64,000 nt of DNA, from NCBI RefSeq assembly GCF_000308815.1, contig NZ_BAFX01000065.1, forward strand, positions 1-64,000. The letters are read 5' to 3'. Below, in pieces: positions 1 to 7,636 of the stretch (within the stretch, counting starts at the first letter, position 1; each line of letters starts with the position of its first letter). This DNA comes from Nocardia concava NBRC 100430 (GTDB taxonomy: Bacteria > Actinomycetota > Actinomycetes > Mycobacteriales > Mycobacteriaceae). Under the pieces are notes generated by a model, which worked only from the letters and a program-made list of their open reading frames with translations, was not told the DNA's origin and did no database searches. Both the position numbers and the translations under genes were made by a program.

Positions 1-129
1 GGATACGAGCTGGTGTGGGAGGAATCGACCGCCGCGGCGGGACGACGCTACTTCCCGCCGCGCGGGCGCACCGACCGCGGCTCGGAGCTCTACCGGATTG
101 CCCTGGCCCGCATCGCATGCCCCGCCTGA
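1..129 (+). CDS. C-terminal end of an unidentified protein (cut by window start)
   Basis: Frame 1 is open from the first base and stops with TGA at 127-129, leaving 42 C-terminal residues (Gly-Tyr-Glu-Leu-Val-Trp at the start, Ile-Ala-Cys-Pro-Ala at the end). The tail is Arg-rich and has no motif I recognise. Its stop lies 12 bases inside the TetR gene that begins at 117, an overlap typical of co-transcribed genes. That it is a real gene end is an inference from the open frame and the overlap. The product cannot be named. Confidence 0.5.
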   Translation, partial: GYELVWEESTAAAGRRYFPPRGRTDRGSELYRIALARIACPA

Positions 130-728
130 CCCCCGCCACCGAACAGCAACGCCGGCACCGGATCATCGACGCGGCATTGGACTGCTTCGCCGAACGCGGC
201 CTGCACGCGACCACCATGCAGGACATCTGCCGACGCTCGGGGCTGAGCCCGGGCGCGGTGTACTGCTGGTATCCCAGCAAGGAAGCCATCATCGAGGCCG
301 TCGCCGAGCAACGCCACCGCCACGAGCGCGAGCTGATCGAGACCGCGGTGTCGGGCACCGACCCGCATACCGCGTTGCGGGAATTCCTGGACTCCTATTT
401 CACCTGGCTCGCCGAGCCCGCCGAACAACGCCGTCGCCGAGTCAGTGTGCTGGTGTGGGCGGAATCGCTGGTCAACACCAAATTGCGGCCCACCGTGCAG
501 GATGGAATCGGCCAGCGCGCACTGGCTCTGGACTCGATCCGCGCCGGGCAGGCCGGTGGAGCGATCACCACCCGCGCCGACGCCGAGTCGATCACCCGGC
601 TGTGCCTGGCCTTGATCCAGGGCTTCATCCTGCAGCAGGCCTGGGAACCCGAGCTCGACATCGCCGGATACCGCCGCGCCCTGGAGCTGGTCGTCGATGC
701 CCTCGCACCCGACTCGACCGGTCACTGA
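117..728 (+). CDS. TetR/AcrR family transcriptional regulator
   Basis: A 203-residue protein of normal TetR length. The N-terminal DNA-binding domain spans about residues 10-57 and has the classic pattern: a helix with ALDCFAERG, then the helix-turn-helix TTMQDICRRSGLSPGAVYCWYPSKEA. The rest is an all-helical ligand-binding half of the AcrR C-terminal type. I chose the ATG at 117 because it starts just before the HTH helix; the frame is open further upstream (to 15), but that would add an Arg/Pro-rich stretch uncharacteristic of the family. It overlaps the end of the preceding gene, so it may be co-transcribed with it. It converges on the XRE regulator with a 6-base gap. Target genes are unknown. 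Confidence 0.85.
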   Translation: MPRLTPATEQQRRHRIIDAALDCFAERGLHATTMQDICRRSGLSPGAVYCWYPSKEAIIEAVAEQRHRHERELIETAVSGTDPHTALREFLDSYFTWLAEPAEQRRRRVSVLVWAESLVNTKLRPTVQDGIGQRALALDSIRAGQAGGAITTRADAESITRLCLALIQGFILQQAWEPELDIAGYRRALELVVDALAPDSTGH

Positions 729-734
729 CCCGGC

Positions 735-1574
735 TCAGGCGGGCGCGGCCAGGCGCAGGTGCTGCAGGCGGGCGAGGCGTTCGATGGTGTCGTGACCGGG
801 ATGCGGGTTGTAGAGGACCAGGTGACGGTCGGGGTGGTCGGCGACGGTGAGGGTGGTGGCATCGAAGTAGAGGTCGCCGACCTCCGGATGCTGCAGGGCG
901 TTGACGGCCTGACGGGCGGGGCCGACGTCGTGACGCGACCACAGTTCGGCGAATTGCGGACTGCGGGAACGCAGTTCGGTGATGACGGACTCGAAGCCGG
1001 GGTCACCGGGGCAGGGCGCGGTGTCGGCGCGGTAGGCGGCGACCACCGCGGGGGCGGCCTCGGACCAGACCTCACGCATCGCGAGGTAGCGGGGGCTGGT
1101 GAAGTAGGTGATCAGGCAGTTGTGGCCGGTGCCCTCGTAACCGAAGACGGCGCGGGCGGTGTCGTTGAAGGCGAGGACGTTCCAGTAGCGGTCACGCAGC
1201 ACGGCGGGGCGGGTTCCCCACGCGTCGAGGAGGTTTCGCAGTTCGGGAGTGACGTCGGGCCCGCTGTCGACCCCGTGGCAGGGTGCGTTGAGTCCGGCCA
1301 GCACATACAGGTGGGCGCGTTCGGGCCCGGTGAGCAGCAGCGCGGCGGCGATGGCGTCCAATACCTCGGTGGAGACGGTGATCTCGCGCCCCTGTTCGAG
1401 CCAGGTGTACCAGCTCACACCGACCCCGGCGAGAACGGCGACCTCCTCGCGCCGTAACCCCGGGGTGCGGCGCCGCCCGGCGACGGGAAGTCCGACCTGG
1501 TCGGGGGTGATGCGGGCGCGTCTGCCGCGCAGGAATTCGCGCAGCAATTCCCGCCGTCCGCGTGCCTGATCCAT
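735..1574 (-). CDS. XRE-family regulator with MmyB-like ligand-binding domain
   Basis: A 279-residue protein. Residues about 5-85 form an XRE helix-turn-helix with the family signature RRTPGLRREEVAVLAGVGVS followed by WYTWLEQGR. The remainder resembles the MmyB-type PAS-like ligand-binding domain, with a conserved region around NVLAFND and the Tyr/Trp-rich C-terminal half. MmyB-like proteins are named after the methylenomycin activator and are very common in actinobacteria. The gene is divergent from mraY across an 80-bp gap that holds spaced inverted half-sites (GCTAAC at 1582 and GTTAGC at 1619), so it could regulate itself and mraY. That regulatory link is inference. Confidence 0.88.
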   Translation of the reverse strand: MDQARGRRELLREFLRGRRARITPDQVGLPVAGRRRTPGLRREEVAVLAGVGVSWYTWLEQGREITVSTEVLDAIAAALLLTGPERAHLYVLAGLNAPCHGVDSGPDVTPELRNLLDAWGTRPAVLRDRYWNVLAFNDTARAVFGYEGTGHNCLITYFTSPRYLAMREVWSEAAPAVVAAYRADTAPCPGDPGFESVITELRSRSPQFAELWSRHDVGPARQAVNALQHPEVGDLYFDATTLTVADHPDRHLVLYNPHPGHDTIERLARLQHLRLAAPA

Positions 1575-1581
1575 ACCTCAC

Positions 1582-1624
1582 GCTAACAATCACACCCGCC
1601 CCTGCCGTCCCACGCCCGGTTAGC
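1582..1624. promoter_or_regulatory. Inverted half-sites between the XRE regulator and mraY
   Basis: GCTAAC at 1582-1587 is the exact reverse complement of GTTAGC at 1619-1624, and both are flanked by related TCAC/GTGA bases. The pair is centred in the 80-bp divergent promoter region, 37 bp apart start to start. It could be a shared operator, or half-sites of a looped complex. The match is short, so chance is possible. Confidence 0.3.
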
Positions 1625-1654
1625 ATGTGACCGAATTGGTCTCGAGGGGGGCGG

Positions 1655-2743
1655 ATGCGGCAGATCCTGGTGGCGGCGATGGTCGCGCTGGCGGTGTCGA
1701 TCACGGTGACGCCGTTGCTGATTCGGCTGTTCACGCGCCGGCAACTGGGTCAGCAGATCCGCGGGGACGGACCCCAGAGCCACCTGGCCAAGCGCGGCAC
1801 CCCCACCATGGGCGGCATCGCGATCCTGATCGGCATGTGGGCCGGCTACCTGGGCGCGCACCTGGTGGGCATGCATTACGGCGAGCCCGGCCCCAGCGCC
1901 TCGGGAATATTGGTGCTGTGCCTGGCCACCGCGCTGGGCGGGGTCGGGTTCCTCGACGATTACATCAAGCTGTCCAAGCAGCGCAGTCTCGGGCTGACCG
2001 CGTCGGGCAAGTATGTCGGACAGCTCGGCGCCGCGGTCATCTTCGGGGTGCTGGCCCTGCATTTCCGCGGTGGCGGCGGGCTGACGCCGGGCAGCCGCCA
2101 CGTGTCGATCGTGCGTGACATCACCACGGTGTCCCTGGGTATGACCGGGTTCCTGCTGGCGGCGTGCCTGCTGGTGGTGGCCTGGTCCAACGCGGTCAAC
2201 ATCACCGACGGCCTGGACGGATTGGCCGCGGGCTCCATGGGTTTGACGCTGGGTTCCTATGTGCTGATCACGTTCTGGCAGTTCACGCATTCCTGCGCCA
2301 GCCGCGCGGTGCCGGGCTGCTACACCGTGCGCGATCCCCTGGATCTGTCGATCGTGTGCGCGGCCGGGGCGACGGCGTGTGTCGGATTCCTGTGGTGGAA
2401 CGCGGCTCCGGCGAAGATCTTCATGGGCGACACCGGCGCGCTGGCGTTGGGCGGGCTGCTGGCGGGGCTGTCGATCACCAGCCGCACCGAGCTGCTGATG
2501 GTCGCGGTGGGCGCGCTGTTCGTGGCCGAGATCCTGTCGGTGGCGCTGCAGATCGTCATGTTCCGCACCACCCGCACCCGATTGTTCAAAATGGCGCCGT
2601 TCCATCACCATTTCGAGCTCACCGGCTGGCCGGAGACCACCGTCATCATCCGGTTCTGGCTGCTGGCCGCGATCGCCTCGGCGACCGGTCTGATCGCCTT
2701 CTACGGCGAGCACCTCACCACCACCGGCGCGCAACTGCCCTGA
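1655..2743 (+). CDS. mraY: Phospho-N-acetylmuramoyl-pentapeptide transferase, stand-alone copy
   Basis: A 362-residue polytopic membrane enzyme that moves phospho-MurNAc-pentapeptide from UDP onto undecaprenyl phosphate, making lipid I on the inner face of the membrane. Full length for the family, with all hallmarks: [14 protein letters not shown] segment ([12 protein letters not shown]), the catalytic Asp pair in GFLDDYIK, NxxDGLDGLA ([13 protein letters not shown]), the Mg-binding [11 protein letters not shown] and the [10 protein letters not shown] loop. The start ATG follows a GGGGGG-rich ribosome site. The gene normally sits in the dcw cluster between murF and murD, but here it stands alone between a regulator and an exporter. 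It is therefore probably a second copy; whether it is housekeeping or an inhibitor-tolerant paralogue cannot be told. Confidence 0.93.
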   Translation: MRQILVAAMVALAVSITVTPLLIRLFTRRQLGQQIRGDGPQSHLAKRGTPTMGGIAILIGMWAGYLGAHLVGMHYGEPGPSASGILVLCLATALGGVGFLDDYIKLSKQRSLGLTASGKYVGQLGAAVIFGVLALHFRGGGGLTPGSRHVSIVRDITTVSLGMTGFLLAACLLVVAWSNAVNITDGLDGLAAGSMGLTLGSYVLITFWQFTHSCASRAVPGCYTVRDPLDLSIVCAAGATACVGFLWWNAAPAKIFMGDTGALALGGLLAGLSITSRTELLMVAVGALFVAEILSVALQIVMFRTTRTRLFKMAPFHHHFELTGWPETTVIIRFWLLAAIASATGLIAFYGEHLTTTGAQLP

Positions 2744-2749
2744 AACGCG

Positions 2750-2789
2750 GTGTGGCCCACCCGGAATCGAGATTCCGGATGGGCCACAC
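2750..2789 (+). terminator. Long-stem terminator after mraY
   Basis: A 19-bp inverted repeat (GTGTGGCCCACCCGGAATC against GATTCCGGATGGGCCACAC) with one mismatch and a 2-base spacer, starting 6 bases after the mraY stop and followed by GAGTTTT. The short T run suits an intrinsic terminator for mraY. Confidence 0.75.
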
Positions 2790-2836
2790 GAGTTTTCACC
2801 CGATGCATCACGACACGCGGTGCATCATCTCTCTGT

Positions 2837-4420
2837 TCAGTGCACGACGGCGGGTGCGTCGACCGGTGCGGGCGCGGCCGGTTTGGTGCGCGGCAGGAAG
2901 AATGCCGGGATCAGTGTGGCCACCAGCAGGCACAACGCCACCACGAAGGTGTGCCCGAAAGCGCGTGCGGCCAGGTCGAATCCCTCGTCGAGCAGCGTGC
3001 GCGGCAGCTGCGCGAGCTGCTCGCTGTGCCGTGACCCGATGGCCGCGTTGGCCAGCGTGGGATCCGGTGCGCCCGGCGGCAGGTGCATGCCCTTGTCGCC
3101 GAGGGTCGTGCCCCGGTTGAGCAGGGTGGTCAGCACCACGGAAATGGTTGCGGTGCCGATGGATCCGGCGGTCTGGTTGACGATGTTCATCAGCGTCGAC
3201 CCGCGCGCGACCTCACCGTGGGTGAGCGTCTGGATGGCCGCGGTCATGGTCGGCATCATGGTGCAGCCCATGCCCAGGCCCATCACGAACAGCACCCCGC
3301 ACAGCAGCACATACGGCGTATCGGCCTTGACCTGGGTCAGGAACGCCATCGAGATCGACATGACGCTGATGCCGGTGAGCACGATCTTGCCGGGCCCGAT
3401 CTTGTCGACGAGCCGGCCCGCGATCGGCATGGTCAGCATCGCGCCCAATCCCTGCGGCGCGATCAGCAGACCGGCGGCGAGGGTGGATTCCCCGCGCACC
3501 TGCTGCAGATACGACGGCAACAGCAGACCGGACCCGAAGAACGCCATCGCGAACAGCGTCATGGTCATCACCGCGAAGCGCAGCGACTTGTTCTTGAACA
3601 GCCGCAACTCGATCAGCGGATGCTCGGTGCGCAGCGCGTGGAACACGAACCCGATCAGCAACCCCAGGCCGATGACCGCCGGAATCAGCACCTTGGCCGA
3701 TTTCACCGTGCCCTCACCGGGAATCGAGGACACACCGTAGAGGAAGGCGGCCAGACCCGGTGAGGCCAGCAGCATGCCGACGAAGTCGAAGGTCTGCGAG
3801 GGTTCGGGATTGTCGCGCGGGAACACCACGAACGCCAGGATCAGCGCGATGATGCCGATGGGCAGGTTGATCAGGAAGATCCAGTGCCAGCTGAAGGCGT
3901 CGATGAGCCAGCCGCCCAGGATCGGACCCATGATCGGGCCCAGCAGCATCGGCACGCCCAGCACCGCCATGACCCGCCCGATCCGGGTCGGGCCCGCAGC
4001 GTGGGTCATGATCGTCATACCGAGGGGCATCAGCATGCCGCCGCCGAGGCCCTGGATGACGCGGAAGGCGATGAGCGACTCGATGTTCCATGCGGTCGAG
4101 CACAGCACCGAGCCGATGACGAAGAAGGTCAGCGCCATCATGTAGAGGCGTTTGGTGCCGAAGCGGTCGGCGGCCCAGCCCGTCAGCGGGATGACGGTGG
4201 CCAGCGCGAGGGTGTATCCGGTCATCGTCCACGCCGCGACGGCGTAGGAGACCGGACGGTCGAAGGCGGTCTGGAAGGTGGGAATCGCGACGGTCACGAC
4301 GGTGACGTCGAGGATCGACATGATGGCGCCGAGCACCACGACACCGGCGATCTTGAAGACGCCGATGTCCAGTTTGTCGTCGGCGGGATCGACCGCCGTG
4401 CTATCCGGAGGGGTGGTCAC
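2837..4420 (-). CDS. MFS drug exporter, DHA2 (14-helix) family
   Basis: A proton-driven multidrug efflux pump of the EmrB/QacA type, 527 residues with about 14 predicted membrane helices. The DHA2 signature is clear: motif D1-like ILDVTVVTVAIPTF in helix 1, motif A in GWAADRFGTKRLY, motif C in GVPMLLGPIMGPILGG, and a helix-rich C-terminal half. I chose the GTG at 4420 because homology begins just after it; the frame is open to a GTG at 4516, but that would add 32 unrelated residues. A short ORF with a better ribosome site (4500 to 4417) ends over this GTG in a GTGA overlap, suggesting translational coupling. The substrate is unknown. Confidence 0.88.
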   Translation of the reverse strand: MTTPPDSTAVDPADDKLDIGVFKIAGVVVLGAIMSILDVTVVTVAIPTFQTAFDRPVSYAVAAWTMTGYTLALATVIPLTGWAADRFGTKRLYMMALTFFVIGSVLCSTAWNIESLIAFRVIQGLGGGMLMPLGMTIMTHAAGPTRIGRVMAVLGVPMLLGPIMGPILGGWLIDAFSWHWIFLINLPIGIIALILAFVVFPRDNPEPSQTFDFVGMLLASPGLAAFLYGVSSIPGEGTVKSAKVLIPAVIGLGLLIGFVFHALRTEHPLIELRLFKNKSLRFAVMTMTLFAMAFFGSGLLLPSYLQQVRGESTLAAGLLIAPQGLGAMLTMPIAGRLVDKIGPGKIVLTGISVMSISMAFLTQVKADTPYVLLCGVLFVMGLGMGCTMMPTMTAAIQTLTHGEVARGSTLMNIVNQTAGSIGTATISVVLTTLLNRGTTLGDKGMHLPPGAPDPTLANAAIGSRHSEQLAQLPRTLLDEGFDLAARAFGHTFVVALCLLVATLIPAFFLPRTKPAAPAPVDAPAVVH

Positions 4421-4500
4421 CGCTTCAGCCTGCCAGCCGGTCGGTGACGAAACCAGCACATTTTGGTGTCGGCGCGATACGGCACGAGATCGGCGCTCAT
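4417..4500 (-). CDS. 27-aa leader peptide coupled to the DHA2 exporter
   Basis: ATG at 4500 is preceded by a strong GGGAGGA ribosome site 6 bases upstream and runs 27 codons, ending in TGA that overlaps the exporter's GTG (GTGA). The peptide begins MSADLVPYRADTK and ends MCWFRHRPAGRLKR, so it is basic at its C-end. Too short to be an enzyme, and placed so that translation of it would control initiation of the exporter, as in leader-controlled resistance genes. No function is known; the layout is seen, the role is inferred. Confidence 0.45.
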   Translation of the reverse strand: MSADLVPYRADTKMCWFRHRPAGRLKR

Positions 4501-4548
4501 GACAGTCCTCCCTCACAGTGCGAAACGCCTCGGAGTCGGAACCCGTCG

Positions 4549-4580
4549 ATCATACCGAGCGCTAGCAACCATTGCGCAAT
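4549..4580 (-). promoter_or_regulatory. Candidate promoter for leader and exporter
   Basis: On the minus strand a TTGCGC -35-like box (4579-4574) and TATGAT -10 box (4554-4549) are separated by 19 bp, about 50 bases upstream of the leader ATG. The -35 box lies in the perfect palindrome ATTGCGCAAT (4571-4580), and GCTAGC sits in the spacer. Long spacers with internal dyads are a feature of MerR-type control, but no MerR gene is nearby. Confidence 0.35.
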
Positions 4581-4656
4581 GTCGCGGCGGCACAACGACG
4601 TCGGACCGCGCGTAGTCTGTGTTTCTCCAGCGCTGCACCCGAGGAGTTCACCCGCG

Positions 4657-4878
4657 ATGACCGACCCCGTTGTGGGCTTGACCGGTACGCTGACCTCGCC
4701 GATCCGGGGCGCGGGCGCACTCGGTGAGGTACTGGTCGCCATTCGAGGGGGAACCGAGCTCTACATCGCGCGCGCCGAGGAACCCCTCGACATCGGCACC
4801 ACGGTACTGGTCGTGGCCGTGCATCCGGGGCGTGTGGTCGATGTTGTTGCGTGGATACCGCTTCCGGGCGATCGATAG
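4657..4878 (+). CDS. NfeD-like OB-fold protein partnered with flotillin
   Basis: A 73-residue protein that looks like the soluble OB-fold domain of NfeD-type proteins: GLTGTLTSPIRGAGALGEV, then a beta-rich stretch ending GRVVDVVAWIPLP. Full NfeD proteins carry membrane helices or a protease domain ahead of this; here only the small C-terminal domain is present. The ATG is preceded by GAGGAG. It lies 55 bases ahead of a flotillin-like gene; NfeD and SPFH proteins are a well-known gene pair that act together at membrane microdomains. The family call rests on the fold pattern and the neighbour. Confidence 0.65.
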   Translation: MTDPVVGLTGTLTSPIRGAGALGEVLVAIRGGTELYIARAEEPLDIGTTVLVVAVHPGRVVDVVAWIPLPGDR

Positions 4879-4933
4879 ATCAAGAACCTCTCACCGCTCA
4901 TCTCTTCGCATCATCAAATCGAGGGAGACATCG

Positions 4934-6037
4934 ATGCTCGGATATCACGTTCCGGCCCCGGACCAGGCGATGCTGGTCTCAGGCGGCCGCGGCGGTAAGG
5001 ACAACGCCCCGTTCCGGGTGATCATCGGCCACGGCGCGTTCGTGGTCCCGATGTTCCGCAAGGTGCGGTATCTGTCGCTGGCCATGTTCGAGGCCGAGAT
5101 CGGCGAGCGCTGCGTGACCAAGCAGGCCATCCAGCTCGATGTGCGGGCGGTGATCGCGTTCAAGGTCGCCAATGACACGCAGTCGATCGTCAATGCGGCG
5201 CAACGGTTCCTGTCCGAGCAGGAGCGGGAGATGAGCGTGCTGACCGGGCGTATCTTCTCCGGGCATCTGCGCTCGATCGTGGGCTCGATGACGGTGGAGG
5301 AGATCATCCGCGAGCGCCAGAAGCTGGCCGATGAGGTGCTGGTGGCCTCGAAGGTGGAGATGAGCAATATCGGGCTGTGGGTGGACTCGTTCCAGATCCA
5401 GCACATCGACGACGGCAACCTCGGCTACATCGCCGCCCTGGCCGCCCCGCACAATGCCGCGGTGCAGCGCGACGCGTCGATCGCCCAGGCCGCCGCCGCG
5501 CAGCTGGCCGCCCAGGCCGAGCAGGAGTCCCAGCGCCGCCAGGCCGAATACCAGCGCGAGACCGCGATTTTGAAGGCGCAGTACCAGCGCGATATCGACA
5601 AGGCCAATGCCGAAGCGGCACAGGCGGGTCCGCTCGCCCAGGCCAACGCGCTGCAGGAGGTGCTCACCGCGCAGGCCGAGCAGGCGCGCAAGCAGGCCGA
5701 GCTGCGCGAGCAGCAGCTGCAGGCCGAGGTCGTCAAACCCGCTCTGGCAGAAGCGGAACGGGTGCGCATCCTGGCCGAAGCCGAGGCCGACCGCACGCGG
5801 ATCCAGGCCGAGGCGGCGGCGTCGAACAATCGGATCGCGTTGGATCAGCTGCTGATCGAGCAGTTGCCCGAGATCGTCAAGCAGGCCTCGGTGGGCCTGT
5901 CGAAGGCGAATCTGACGGTGCTCAACGGCCCGGACGGGGTGTCGGAGATCGTGAACGGGATGGTGGGCCAAGGTCTGACCGTCTTCAATTCGTTGCAAAA
6001 GGCACTTTCTTCCAACAATGATCAACCTGCGGACTAG
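4934..6037 (+). CDS. SPFH/flotillin-like membrane scaffold protein
   Basis: A 367-residue protein. An SPFH (band 7) domain spans about residues 20-170, with GHGAFVVPMFRKVRYLSL, a segment on beta-type QLDVRAVIAFKV and EIIRERQKLADEV. It is followed by a long Ala/Gln/Glu-rich coiled coil (about 185-310) of the flotillin type (repeated AEAER/AQAEQ) and a small hydrophobic tail. Flotillins oligomerise on the inner membrane face and organise lipid microdomains. The ATG at 4934 is chosen because GGGAG lies 8 bases upstream; the frame is open to 4724 but that part overlaps the NfeD-like gene. No N-terminal helix is obvious; a re-entrant or acyl anchor is possible. Likely one operon with the NfeD-like gene. 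Confidence 0.85.
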   Translation: MLGYHVPAPDQAMLVSGGRGGKDNAPFRVIIGHGAFVVPMFRKVRYLSLAMFEAEIGERCVTKQAIQLDVRAVIAFKVANDTQSIVNAAQRFLSEQEREMSVLTGRIFSGHLRSIVGSMTVEEIIRERQKLADEVLVASKVEMSNIGLWVDSFQIQHIDDGNLGYIAALAAPHNAAVQRDASIAQAAAAQLAAQAEQESQRRQAEYQRETAILKAQYQRDIDKANAEAAQAGPLAQANALQEVLTAQAEQARKQAELREQQLQAEVVKPALAEAERVRILAEAEADRTRIQAEAAASNNRIALDQLLIEQLPEIVKQASVGLSKANLTVLNGPDGVSEIVNGMVGQGLTVFNSLQKALSSNNDQPAD

Positions 6038-6082
6038 AGTGGCCGTCTGAGAGGGACGCGGCGACGAGGAGCGGGTGTTTAG

Positions 6083-6484
6083 GTGTCCATCGGGAAATTG
6101 GTGTCGTTCGACAGTTCCAGGGGTTTCGGGTTCATCCGTCCGGAAGACGGCGGGCCGGACGTGTTCGTGCACGTCAACGACATCGGGCTGGACGAGGACG
6201 AGCTGCGCCAGGGGCGGGTTTTCGAATTCGATGTGACCGAGGGTGATCGCGGGCCCAAGGCGATCAACCTCGCGGTGGTGCCGGGGCAGACCGCCCCGGC
6301 CGCGGCGCGGCACAAGAAGAACGACCATGCGCGCGGGTCGGGGCAGTTGAGCGCGGCCGAGCATCGGCGGTTGATCACCGAGCTGCTGCTCGACGCGTCG
6401 CCGCAGTTGACGGCCGGGGAGATCATCACGATCCGGGATCGGCTCACCGCGTTCGCCGATCAGCACGGGTGGCTCGAAAACTGA
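6083..6484 (+). CDS. Cold-shock domain protein with C-terminal extension
   Basis: A 133-residue protein. Residues 1-70 are a CspA-type OB fold with the RNA-binding motifs GFGFI (RNP1) and VFVHV (RNP2), preceded by a phenylalanine-bearing FDSSRGFG turn. The remaining 60 residues form a helical extension ending DRLTAFADQHGWLEN, about double the length of a bare Csp; similar extended proteins are usual in Nocardia and mycobacteria. The GTG start follows GAGGAG. Likely role is binding single-stranded RNA or DNA. It stands 46 bases after the flotillin gene and 51 before ligC, so it may share a transcript with either. Confidence 0.85.
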   Translation: MSIGKLVSFDSSRGFGFIRPEDGGPDVFVHVNDIGLDEDELRQGRVFEFDVTEGDRGPKAINLAVVPGQTAPAAARHKKNDHARGSGQLSAAEHRRLITELLLDASPQLTAGEIITIRDRLTAFADQHGWLEN

Positions 6485-6535
6485 CCGGTTCGCATTACGA
6501 TCGGTTGCGGGTCCACCGCGAACCGAGGAGGTCGT

Positions 6536-7636
6536 GTGCAACTGCCCGTCATGCCACCGGTCAAACCGATGCTGGCCAAATCCGTCTCCGACCTGCCGCG
6601 TGATCCGGGGTTGCTGTACGAGCCCAAGTGGGACGGGTTCCGCTGCATCGTCTTCCGTGACGGTGACGAGATCGAACTGGGTTCGCGCAATGATCGGCCC
6701 CTGACCCGGTACTTCCCCGAACTGGTGGAATTGCTGGGTCAGGCGCTGCCGCCGCGGTGTGTGGTGGACGGGGAGATCGTGGTCGTCACCGAGAACGGCC
6801 TGGACTTCGACACCCTGCAGCAGCGGCTGCATCCGGCGGCCTCGCGGGTCAACAAGCTGGCGGTGGAGACTCCGGCCAGTTTCGTGGGCTTCGATCTGCT
6901 CGCGCTGGGTGATGAGGATCTGACCGAGCGGCCCTTCGCCGAGCGGCGGCGCCTGCTGGAAACCGTTCTCGACGGCCAGTTTTCGCGCACCCACCTCACC
7001 CCGATCACCGCCGAGGCCGATGTCGCGGCGGACTGGTTCACCCGGTTCGAGGGCGCGGGTTTCGACGGGGTGATGGCGAAAGCGGCGGATCTGCCTTATC
7101 TGCAGGACAAGCGGGTGATGCTCAAGATCAAGCATGAGCGCACCGCCGACTGTGTGATCGCCGGATTCCGTTGGCACAAGGACGGCCAGGGCGTGGGGTC
7201 GCTGCTGCTGGGGCTGTTCGACGACGAGGGCAATCTGCATCATGTCGGGGTGGCGTCGAGTTTCACCGCGGCCCGGCGCAAGGAGCTCGTCGACGAGCTG
7301 GAACCGTTGCGGCGCAACGCACTCGAGAATCATCCGTGGCGTTCGTGGGCCGATGCCGCGGCCCAGGCCAAGGCCGAGGGCAAGATGCCCGGCGGGGTGA
7401 GCCGCTGGACCGGCGGCAAGGATTTGTCGTGGGAGGCGTTGCGGCCCGAGCTGGTCGCCGAGGTCCGCTACGAGCATGTGATGGCCGGGCGGCTGCGCCA
7501 CGGCGGGCGGCTGGTGCGTTTCCGCACCGACCGCACACCGCAGTCGTGCACCTACGCCCAGCTCGACGAGGTCGCCCCGGCTGAGCTGGCCGATATCTTC
7601 GCCGAGGCCAGAGCGGCGAAAGGGACCGCGCGGTGA
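6536..7636 (+). CDS. ligC: ATP-dependent DNA ligase, LigC type
   Basis: A 366-residue ATP-dependent ligase that seals nicks. The adenylated lysine is Lys31 in EPKWDGFR; further nucleotidyltransferase motifs are GSRNDRPLTRYFPE, VDGEIV and FDGVMAK, followed by LKIKHERTADCVIAG, and an OB domain completes it. It lacks the polymerase and nuclease domains of LigD, which fits LigC (Rv3731 in M. tuberculosis). The GTG start follows GAGGAG. It overlaps the next gene by four bases (GTGA), and that neighbour encodes the matching primase-polymerase, so the two probably act together in short-gap or excision repair. Confidence 0.92.
   Translation: MQLPVMPPVKPMLAKSVSDLPRDPGLLYEPKWDGFRCIVFRDGDEIELGSRNDRPLTRYFPELVELLGQALPPRCVVDGEIVVVTENGLDFDTLQQRLHPAASRVNKLAVETPASFVGFDLLALGDEDLTERPFAERRRLLETVLDGQFSRTHLTPITAEADVAADWFTRFEGAGFDGVMAKAADLPYLQDKRVMLKIKHERTADCVIAGFRWHKDGQGVGSLLLGLFDDEGNLHHVGVASSFTAARRKELVDELEPLRRNALENHPWRSWADAAAQAKAEGKMPGGVSRWTGGKDLSWEALRPELVAEVRYEHVMAGRLRHGGRLVRFRTDRTPQSCTYAQLDEVAPAELADIFAEARAAKGTAR

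Noticed and set aside
4979..7501. 840-codon open frame on the minus strand
   Set aside because: It is antisense to the flotillin, cold-shock and ligC genes, all clearly recognised. Its translation is low-complexity His/Arg/Gln/Leu-rich, typical of an antisense frame in GC-rich DNA.
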